This document shows positions 41,229 to 46,242 of a stretch of 46,242 bases of DNA, one piece after another. The notes below the pieces were generated by a model. The model ran no database searches. It was given only the letters and a program-made list of their open reading frames with translations, and was not told the DNA's origin. The translations under genes were made by a program, and so were the position numbers. Each line of letters begins with the position of its first letter. The first letter of the stretch is position 1. Location: NCBI RefSeq assembly GCF_024124825.1, contig NZ_JAMXSS010000003.1, forward strand, positions 1 to 46,242. The letters run 5' to 3'. The stretch is from Arthrobacter sp. H16F315. Lineage in GTDB: Bacteria; Actinomycetota; Actinomycetes; Actinomycetales; Micrococcaceae.

Positions 41229-42065
41229 TCAGTCATCTCCTTCAACCGATGCGTCGTTCAGGTCTTCTTGCTGGCCGGTGGGGTCGGAGTGCTCATAGAG
41301 AACGGAGCCAACCAGGTTTTCCACCTGAATCGCTGCCGGATTTGGGGACGGCCGGCCTTCGACATGGGCGAGTCTGACTGCCGATATGTACGCAAGACGC
41401 ACGGCCTGAATAACGAGGACTCTTCGCAAGCCTTCGGAAACCTCACCTCGTTCCCTGGCCACGGCGGCCAATCGTGAGATGGTCTCGGCGCGGCGCGCAA
41501 TCCGGATGTCCGGGTGGCTCCGGTCTTCACGAATCTCATCGGTGATGAGAGGCCGACGCAATGACGGGGGCATGGCCACCCGTTCTGAAATTGGCGGGAT
41601 CTTCTCGTTCAGAATCGCCTTGAACCTAGAGTTATTAATGGCGTCGAGGTACGCGGTGTACTCCAAGGCATCTAGGTGCCTCTTCGCGTCAATGTACGCC
41701 TGGGCCTTCTTTTCCTTGAGGTTCACACTCTCGTACTGCCAAGCGGGCCAGATCTGCACCTCTGCTACTTCAAACAGGTCGAGGATGCGCATAGCTACGG
41801 CATCGGTCCGCTGATTGGTCAGGTGCCTGCCAAGACGCACTCTCAGCTGCTCGTTTGTCTGCCCGACGTAGATGGGCTCCCCGTCATAGTCGTAAAACGC
41901 GTACACACCCCATTTGGCGTCTGACCATTTGCGGCCCTGTTCATCCGTTTCGTTCAAGAACTGCTTGAGAAGCAGACGAAACTGCTGGACGTCGGTGGCC
42001 GGCAGTGAAACTTTGGCCGGTTTCTTGGGTTTACGTACGGGAGACGCGGTGCTCTTACTGGACAA
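41229..42065 (-). CDS. GIY-YIG restriction endonuclease, Eco29kI-like
   Basis: A 278-residue protein. GVYAFYDYDGEPIYVGQT (residues 53-70) carries the GIY and YIG equivalents, RVRLGRHL the basic catalytic residues, LEYTAYL a catalytic Glu near 134, and FKAILNEKIPP the late Asn. This order matches stand-alone GIY-YIG type II enzymes such as R.Eco29kI. A second helical domain makes up the C-terminus. It overlaps the end of the methyltransferase gene by 11 bases, the usual way to keep methylation ahead of cleavage. The recognition site cannot be read off; if it follows Eco29kI it would be CCGCGG, which is a guess. Confidence 0.75.
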   Translation of the reverse strand: MSSKSTASPVRKPKKPAKVSLPATDVQQFRLLLKQFLNETDEQGRKWSDAKWGVYAFYDYDGEPIYVGQTNEQLRVRLGRHLTNQRTDAVAMRILDLFEVAEVQIWPAWQYESVNLKEKKAQAYIDAKRHLDALEYTAYLDAINNSRFKAILNEKIPPISERVAMPPSLRRPLITDEIREDRSHPDIRIARRAETISRLAAVARERGEVSEGLRRVLVIQAVRLAYISAVRLAHVEGRPSPNPAAIQVENLVGSVLYEHSDPTGQQEDLNDASVEGDD

Positions 42066-43224
42066 CCGACACCAGTTCCTCGCTCTGAGACTGGGTGCCC
42101 AGCTTTCCCTTGATCAAGGGCATGAGGTAGTTTTCCCCCAACCATTCCACAACCGGGACTGCAACTGCGTCACCGAAACCGAAGAGAGCTTGGTTCGTGC
42201 GAGCTGTGGAAAGGTCGTAGTCGCCGGCACCCATAAGGCGGGCGTATTCAAGGGGCGTCATCCACCTCACTTGGAGTCTCTTGTTCCCGAGCCTCACGAC
42301 GGCCTGTTTTGAAGATCCACCGCGGGCTGTACGGAGGCAACCCGAAACGTCATCAGGGCGGACTTCCCAAACAGCGACCCCGTTTCGGGTTCGCCGGTAC
42401 GCCGTCCGGTACTTAACGCCGCTGTCGCGGCGCAAGGAGTTCACGCGATCGCGTTGAGTGGGTGACAGCGAGGCAATGAAGGCATCCGTCCGATCCTGGT
42501 CCCACCACCTCTCGTCGGTTGTTTGCATTTCCTCAACGAGTTCACCAAGCCCGGAGAGCTGAGGGGTTGGAGGCGCGGGCAGCGCCGCGCGGTGAGTCCT
42601 CAGCGTGGGGTCGCCGTAAATCCATTGCAACCAATCGGGCCGCAGCTCGTAATTCTGCTCTTCAGAGTCTTCCGGAGGGTTTTGTGCGCCTACTAGGAAG
42701 ATCCGCGGACGCGACTGCGGCAAGAAACGGCGAGCATCTATGGCCAACACATCGACTGAATATCCAAGCTCGTTAAAGGCCCGGATGGCAGCAACCAGAT
42801 CATCTCCGCCATGCGACGTCACCAACCCGTTCACATTTTCGAGAACAGCTACCTCTGGCCGATTCTCTGCTCCCAAGTCCTCCAGGAGGCGGATGAAGTG
42901 CCAGAATGTCCCGGATTGACTCCCAGCGAGGCCTGCCCGGCCTCCAGCCAGCGATAAATCCGTGCACGGCGAGGATGCCCATGCGAGTTTGGCATCCGTC
43001 GGCAAGTCAGCTGCCTTTACGACCCCTATGTCCCCCAACGCGAACGTGTGTTCAGAGTCATCGTTGAACTGCCCTTCGTACATGGCCCATTTGTCCGGCT
43101 CGAAGTCGTTGGCCCAGGCAACGCGGAATCCTGCCGATTCCAGCCCCATGCGGGCCAGTCCGATACCTGCGAAGAATTCAAGGACCTTCGGGCGAGCAGT
43201 GGATAGTTGGGTGACGTTGTGCAT
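42055..43224 (-). CDS. DNA cytosine-5 methyltransferase of a type II system
   Basis: A 389-residue protein with all main motifs: I LEFFAGIGLARMGLE (15-29), IV SSPCTDLS with catalytic Cys87, VI ENV (129-131), VIII QSRPR (170-174), a target-recognition region about 190-290, IX GCLRTARGGSSKQ and X ALFGFGDAVAVPVV. It methylates the site cut by the GIY-YIG enzyme and so protects host and plasmid DNA. There is no Shine-Dalgarno sequence; a TAATCT box lies six bases upstream of the ATG, so it is probably translated from a leaderless message and could appear early after transfer. Confidence 0.9.
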   Translation of the reverse strand: MHNVTQLSTARPKVLEFFAGIGLARMGLESAGFRVAWANDFEPDKWAMYEGQFNDDSEHTFALGDIGVVKAADLPTDAKLAWASSPCTDLSLAGGRAGLAGSQSGTFWHFIRLLEDLGAENRPEVAVLENVNGLVTSHGGDDLVAAIRAFNELGYSVDVLAIDARRFLPQSRPRIFLVGAQNPPEDSEEQNYELRPDWLQWIYGDPTLRTHRAALPAPPTPQLSGLGELVEEMQTTDERWWDQDRTDAFIASLSPTQRDRVNSLRRDSGVKYRTAYRRTRNGVAVWEVRPDDVSGCLRTARGGSSKQAVVRLGNKRLQVRWMTPLEYARLMGAGDYDLSTARTNQALFGFGDAVAVPVVEWLGENYLMPLIKGKLGTQSQSEELVSVVQ

Positions 43225-43230
43225 GTCTGA

Positions 43231-43236
43231 AGATTA
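43231..43236 (-). promoter_or_regulatory. -10 box for leaderless methyltransferase gene
   Basis: TAATCT on the minus strand, six bases, then ATG 43224. No ribosome-binding site. The -35 region (CTGGCC at 17 bases) is weak. Confidence 0.45.
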
Positions 43237-43289
43237 CCGTTGCCAGCGAGAGCGGCCAGCAATTGTGTGACGGACACGACCACTCAAGG

Positions 43290-43484
43290 CTATGAAGACA
43301 AATCAGCCAAGACGGCGAGCATCCAAATGCCATCGCCAAACCTGATCTCAAATAGCGGTTCCCCTTTGGGATCTGTGCCGCATGGTTCCATTGCGAAGTA
43401 GGGCCATCCATCCCTTGCGAAGGCCACGGCATCCCGCGTGCGAACCGCGTGAAACGTCCCTAAAGGCTTCGGCGGTGTGCTCAT
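43290..43484 (-). CDS. Small hypothetical protein
   Basis: A 64-residue protein from ATG 43484, beginning MSTPPKPLGTFHAVRTRDAV. The rest alternates strands (GWPYFAME, PLFEIRFGDGIWMLAV), suggesting a small beta barrel. TTAGGAGCAGAC is a good ribosome-binding site. It stands between the restriction island and the partition genes with no overlap to either. From 43485 to 43612 I see no gene. No family recognised. Confidence 0.5.
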   Translation of the reverse strand: MSTPPKPLGTFHAVRTRDAVAFARDGWPYFAMEPCGTDPKGEPLFEIRFGDGIWMLAVLADLSS

Positions 43485-43612
43485 GTCTGCTCCTAATTCC
43501 ACCAAGTTGGTACAAAGCTAAGGGGTTTCTCCTGAACGAACCTGCATCTGCACGTTCCCCCATGGCACACCTCCGAACTGACTCCAGTGAACAAGGTCCT
43601 TCGAGGGGGCCG

Positions 43613-43912
43613 TCATTTCTCCTGCCGGTACTCGGACCAGTGGGCCAACACGGCCTGCTCGACGGCCGCACGCTTGGTCAGCTTCGTCTTGAACTTCACG
43701 AAATCAAGGATCTCCCCAACCTCGTCGCTGACTTGGAGGTTCAGGTCCCGCACACCTTGCGCGGCGTTCGACTTGGCGGCCGCCGCGGCCGACTGCCTGG
43801 CAGGCGTCGGCTGCACGGCCGCAGGTGGCTCAATGGGATCTACATGCTCGTCCGGGGCAGGCTTGATCTGGGCTCGCACGCGGCGGTTTGTCAGGTCCGG
43901 CTTGTTACTCAT
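43613..43912 (-). CDS. ParA partner, ribbon-helix-helix-type centromere-binding protein
   Basis: A 99-residue protein. The first 50 residues are disordered and Pro/Ala-rich; the C-terminal half has a strand (VRDLNLQVSD) and two helices (EVGEILDFVKFKTKLT, KRAAVEQAVLAHWSEY), like ParG or omega-type partners of small ParA proteins. It overlaps the parA stop by ATGA. It would bind centromere repeats, stimulate ParA through its flexible N-terminus and repress the operon. The repeats at 44695-44753 are the likely site. The fold call is by pattern only. Confidence 0.65.
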   Translation of the reverse strand: MSNKPDLTNRRVRAQIKPAPDEHVDPIEPPAAVQPTPARQSAAAAAKSNAAQGVRDLNLQVSDEVGEILDFVKFKTKLTKRAAVEQAVLAHWSEYRQEK

Positions 43913-44688
43913 CGGATCACTTTCTTGGATAGTTCGGTGTAGGCGTCAAGAACTTTGTGCCCACTCGGATAGTCGCCGTACCACTCCCCCGCAAGGCGGG
44001 CCTGCTCAACGATGGTCCGCTTCGGCACCATCGGCGTGAGTAGCAGCCCGGTTTGCTTCAGGTCATCGAAAGCCACACGCTCAACAGCCGGGGTTCCCAC
44101 AACCCGGTCATCAATGGCGGCCGCGATAACGCCCAGCTCGTCCAGCGTGTGAGTGGCTCCGATCCGTGCCAGGTTCTTCTTGAACTGGCTGACTGTCTGC
44201 CGCGCCCCGTCCACGCCGTCTACTCCATCTTCGGAAAGCCTGGACGCGTAGACGATGGAATCGGCAGCTGTCAGCGCTCCCTTGATGAGTGGACCGCCCT
44301 GCCTGTTGGGGCAGTCGATGACCACTAGATCGGATTCAAGTCCAACCAGCGAGGTCTTTAGGCGGTACTCGGCACCGTCCGCGTATTCGGCTTCCCGGTT
44401 GCTCATGCTGCGGGCAGCAGGAATGACCCGAATGTTCTCTGACCAGGCGGGAACAACGATGCCCAGCTCCTCGGCGTAGCCTTCGCAATCGTCGTAAGCG
44501 AGGATCGCGCCTACGTGTAGGTGATCTTCCTCGGGAACGACGCGCGCCCACTTCGTAGTGGCGGCCCGAGGGTCGAGGTCCAGCAGCGTCACTTTGCGTC
44601 CGCTTCTGGCCGCAATGACAGCCAACGATACTGCGGTGGTCGTCTTGGTGACTCCGCCGCTCTCTGAGTAAATCGCTAGTACCTGCAT
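43909..44688 (-). CDS. parA: ParA-family partition ATPase
   Basis: A 259-residue protein, the size of type Ib ParA proteins, which lack a DNA-binding N-terminus. Walker A is SESGGVTKTTTA (residues 8-19), with Ser for the usual signature Lys and Thr for Gly, yet the catalytic KTT is kept. LLDLDPRAATTKWA is the A-prime motif and LVVIDCPN the Walker B. It moves plasmid copies over the nucleoid. The ATG lies six bases from a TAGATT box that is part of a repeated AATCTACATT element, so the message is probably leaderless and autoregulated. Confidence 0.8.
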   Translation of the reverse strand: MQVLAIYSESGGVTKTTTAVSLAVIAARSGRKVTLLDLDPRAATTKWARVVPEEDHLHVGAILAYDDCEGYAEELGIVVPAWSENIRVIPAARSMSNREAEYADGAEYRLKTSLVGLESDLVVIDCPNRQGGPLIKGALTAADSIVYASRLSEDGVDGVDGARQTVSQFKKNLARIGATHTLDELGVIAAAIDDRVVGTPAVERVAFDDLKQTGLLLTPMVPKRTIVEQARLAGEWYGDYPSGHKVLDAYTELSKKVIR

Positions 44689-44694
44689 AGGCCG

Positions 44695-44765
44695 AATCTA
44701 CATTCCTTCCAATCTACATTTCCGGAAAGACACGTTTCTGGGTTTGTAGATTTATAGGTTTCTGG
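44695..44765. promoter_or_regulatory. Candidate partition centromere and parA promoter
   Basis: AATCTACATT occurs at 44695-44704 and 44711-44720 (16-base period), and its inverted relative TGTAGATTT at 44745-44753, followed by several TTTCTGG boxes. The first repeat contains the parA -10 box (TAGATT on the minus strand). Related GTAGATTTCTGG sequences lie at 45540-45551, and similar ones in the long repeats near 1790 and 3800. It fits a centromere bound by the ParA partner. Confidence 0.5.
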
Positions 44766-44774
44766 TTCTCTGGA

Positions 44775-45080
44775 TTACTGGGTTTCTGCTGACAGCTCGA
44801 TTTGCACGCTGCCCATGAGCTGCGACAACCCTGCGGCTTCCCAGGATCCAGGCCGGTTGTCCAGAAGTGTGTGGCCGGCGGCCACTTCCCTCTGGGCCTC
44901 GACCATGGCGAGGTAAATTAGCTCGCCTATGTCGGTGCCGGCGGCGAGCTGGCGGAGGATCGCATCTTTGACGGCTGTCATATCCTCGTCAAATTCCTGG
45001 CGGTAAGTTTCGATTTCTTCAGGGGACTTGCCCTCGACGTTAAGGGCGTCGGGGCCGCCCGGGATGATCTTCTGTGCCAT
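44775..45080 (-). CDS. Hypothetical protein upstream of parA
   Basis: A 101-residue acidic protein starting MAQKIIPGGPDALNVEGKSP. Mostly helical: EIETYRQEFDEDMTAVKDAI and DIGELIYLAMVEAQREVAAG are amphipathic. AGAGGCACACC precedes the ATG. It lies between the HicAB group and parA in the same direction and may belong to the stability operon. No family recognised. Confidence 0.55.
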   Translation of the reverse strand: MAQKIIPGGPDALNVEGKSPEEIETYRQEFDEDMTAVKDAILRQLAAGTDIGELIYLAMVEAQREVAAGHTLLDNRPGSWEAAGLSQLMGSVQIELSAETQ

Positions 45081-45116
45081 GGTGTGCCTCTTTCTGAATA
45101 GGGAATGCCTAGCGGA

Positions 45117-45482
45117 TCAGGGGGCTGGCGTCTCGCGGTAGCCCTGCCGGGAAATGGCACTTTGGGCCTTCTCCAGTTCGTCGCCTAACTCGGCGGCCAA
45201 CCGTGCGGCCTTGGTCAAGTGGTCCGTGGCGGTGGCCACGCTCTGGATGGGGTCCCGGCCGTCGTCCTCGTACACGTCGTACTCATCCAGTGATCGCCCC
45301 AGGGACTTGGCCAGCTGCGTGCAGGCTTGGGGGAGCAGGTGGCCGAGACCTTTGAGGTTGCCCAGGACGCTGTACACGGTGGGAGCTGCGTGGATCTGGG
45401 TGATGGTCAGGTGGTTGATCGAACGGATGGCCTCGTAGGCGTCATCAGCTGCGCGGATCACTTCGGGGGTTTCGTCGTCCAT
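45117..45482 (-). CDS. Hypothetical helical protein
   Basis: A 121-residue protein starting MDDETPEVIRAADDAYEAIR. Long amphipathic helices dominate: VYSVLGNLKGLGHLLPQACT, QLAKSLGRSLDEYDVYED and ATATDHLTKAARLAAELGDE. This resembles small helical-bundle proteins of actinobacterial plasmids, with no activity assigned. AAGGAGAACAGAACC is a strong ribosome-binding site. A 9-bp dyad at 45525-45550 lies in its upstream region. Confidence 0.55.
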   Translation of the reverse strand: MDDETPEVIRAADDAYEAIRSINHLTITQIHAAPTVYSVLGNLKGLGHLLPQACTQLAKSLGRSLDEYDVYEDDGRDPIQSVATATDHLTKAARLAAELGDELEKAQSAISRQGYRETPAP

Positions 45483-45524
45483 GGTTCTGTTCTCCTTGAT
45501 GGGCGTCAGGTCCGGGCAGATTTA

Positions 45525-45550
45525 CAGAAATCTTGTTTTGTAGATTTCTG
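45525..45550. promoter_or_regulatory. Operator-like inverted repeat
   Basis: CAGAAATCT and AGATTTCTG form a perfect 9-bp dyad with an 8-base spacer, just after the hicB stop and 45 bases before the next gene. The half-site resembles the partition repeats. It may be bound by the HicB-like protein or by the ParA partner. Confidence 0.5.
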
Positions 45551-45551
45551 G

Positions 45552-45947
45552 TTAGGCGTCGGCTGGCTTCTTCGCTTTGAGCTGGGACACCCGTTGGGTG
45601 GAAATGCCGAGCATGCGGGCTACTTCGGTGATGGTGAATTGCTGGCTGAGTTCCGCGACGACGGCGCGTGATTCGGCGGCCCCCTTGGCGGAAAGCTCCT
45701 GCGCCTTCTCAATATCGTCCCTTGCCTGAGTCCAGCGCTGCATGGCGTCGTCGGGTGCGCGGAGCGTGACGTTGACTTTGACCTCATCGGGATCGAGGTT
45801 GAGCACGACGGCGGCAAGGTCTGTTGCCATGTCCTGGATATCCTTTGCCCTGCTGGCTTGGGTCACCTGGTCAAGCTCGTGAATGTGGATCTCCCACCAC
45901 TTGCCTTCTTTGTGGGCAACGGCTTCGAGCTCTCGCTTGATGGTCAT
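45552..45947 (-). CDS. hicB: HicB-like antitoxin with helix-turn-helix tail
   Basis: A 131-residue protein. Residues 1-65 (KWWEIHIHELDQVTQASRAK, then a helix and VKVNVTLRAPD) have the HicB fold that wraps and neutralises HicA. A linker helix follows, and residues 100-130 are a helix-turn-helix (FTITEVARMLGISTQRVSQL). So it probably represses its own operon. GAGGAAGAA precedes the ATG. It lies 63 bases behind hicA, with a strong hairpin in between. Confidence 0.75.
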   Translation of the reverse strand: MTIKRELEAVAHKEGKWWEIHIHELDQVTQASRAKDIQDMATDLAAVVLNLDPDEVKVNVTLRAPDDAMQRWTQARDDIEKAQELSAKGAAESRAVVAELSQQFTITEVARMLGISTQRVSQLKAKKPADA

Positions 45948-45977
45948 TTCTTCCTCTCGTACTGCCGGGCGGTGGGG

Positions 45978-46005
45978 CCGGTAGGGGCCTCTCGGCCCCT
46001 ACCGG
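45978..46005 (-). terminator. Hairpin between toxin and antitoxin genes
   Basis: CCGGTAGGGGCC and GGCCCCTACCGG form a perfect 12-bp stem with a 4-base loop, right after the hicA stop and before the hicB ribosome-binding site. No T-run. It could stabilise the 3-prime end of the hicA message or attenuate read-through. Confidence 0.65.
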
Positions 46006-46010
46006 GAAGG

Positions 46011-46214
46011 CTACTGCCAGCCGCTCGGCGTGGTCGGCAGTGTCTTGGCAATCTGCCGGACGACTCCGGGGCTGATGGTTCTGTGCCGGGGAACAGCCAC
46101 GGTGACTGCCCCATCCGGCGAAGCCCATACATCGTGCTTGCCCGACTGCCGGATGATGCGCCATCCAGCCTTGATTAGTTCCGCCTCAGCATCTTTCCTC
46201 TTGATTTCCTTCAT
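46011..46214 (-). CDS. hicA: HicA-like mRNA interferase toxin
   Basis: A 67-residue protein with the double-stranded-RNA-binding-like HicA fold: AEAELIKAGWRIIRQSGKHD, catalytic His in SGKHDVW, AVPRHRTISPGVVRQIAKTL closing. HicA toxins cleave mRNA and are inhibited by HicB; on plasmids the pair stabilises inheritance or acts against phage. The ATG at 46214 is six bases from a TAGAAT box with no ribosome-binding site, suggesting leaderless, possibly low-efficiency translation of the toxin. Confidence 0.85.
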   Translation of the reverse strand: MKEIKRKDAEAELIKAGWRIIRQSGKHDVWASPDGAVTVAVPRHRTISPGVVRQIAKTLPTTPSGWQ

Positions 46215-46220
46215 AACTCT

Positions 46221-46226
46221 ATTCTA
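46221..46226 (-). promoter_or_regulatory. -10 box for hicA
   Basis: TAGAAT preceded by GGGGGGC, the same CTAGCCCCCC-type sequence seen at the promoters 1718 and 3725. The window ends 16 bases upstream, so the -35 box is not visible. Confidence 0.55.
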
Positions 46227-46242
46227 GCCCCCCTTGCATGTC

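Noticed and set aside
1..46242. Closed circular plasmid, ends joining
   Set aside because: The left edge cuts a gene and the right edge cuts a promoter; joining them does not create a sensible -35 box or complete the gene.
1..46242. CRISPR array, tRNA or rRNA genes
   Set aside because: I saw no regularly spaced direct repeats with unique spacers and no cloverleaf or rRNA-like stretches.

Overview
The window reads as most of a conjugative plasmid from a high-GC Gram-positive bacterium (Actinomycetota; gene content and style suggest an Arthrobacter-like member of the Micrococcaceae, which is an inference). Plasmid identity rests on a candidate replication initiator, a ParA partition gene with a small ribbon-helix-helix-type partner, a relaxase with accessory proteins, a complete-looking actinobacterial type IV secretion operon, and no tRNA, rRNA or integrase. 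A gene is cut by the left edge and a promoter by the right edge, so the window is not shown to be a closed circle.

Layout. 1-5900: leftward operons of small anti-restriction or establishment genes (ArdC-like metallopeptidase, NrdH-like redoxin, DUF3846-like protein, zinc-ribbon proteins). Two of them start from a ~350 bp repeat carrying the same promoter; the candidate rep gene follows. 5950-6580: small regulators. 6578-19697: rightward conjugation operon of 13 genes joined almost throughout by start/stop overlaps (peptidoglycan hydrolase, lipoprotein, ParA-like and DUF6668-like proteins, small membrane protein, TrbL-like channel protein, SCO6880-like protein, VirB4-like ATPase with an apparent frameshift, coupling ATPase, DUF4913-like protein). 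19761-20617: a lone candidate defence gene between two near-identical hairpins. 20709-24430: mobilisation genes reading left from a candidate oriT. 24431-28036: accessory genes. 28372-31320: a decayed SDR/MmyB-type regulator pair and a frameshifted RpiR regulator. 31471-38796: an intact ABC-transporter operon with a tyrosine-phosphatase-like enzyme and two metallophosphoesterases, probably for uptake and breakdown of a phosphorylated organic compound. 39438-40010: serine resolvase. 40038-43224: restriction island (HNH-like, Vsr, GIY-YIG nuclease, cytosine-5 methyltransferase). 43290-46242: partition genes and a HicAB toxin-antitoxin pair.

Three structural themes stand out. First, a 142 bp segment at 1931-2072 recurs as a perfect inverted copy at 24961-25102, bracketing rep, transfer and mobilisation genes. 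Second, at least seven accessory genes have a TANNNT box six or seven bases before the start codon and no ribosome-binding site, which suggests leaderless transcripts, whereas backbone genes have clear Shine-Dalgarno sites. Third, the relaxase and its downstream neighbour share a C-terminal motif that could be a secretion signal.

Seven genes look frameshifted or internally deleted. Some of these changes are one- or two-base slips and could be assembly errors.
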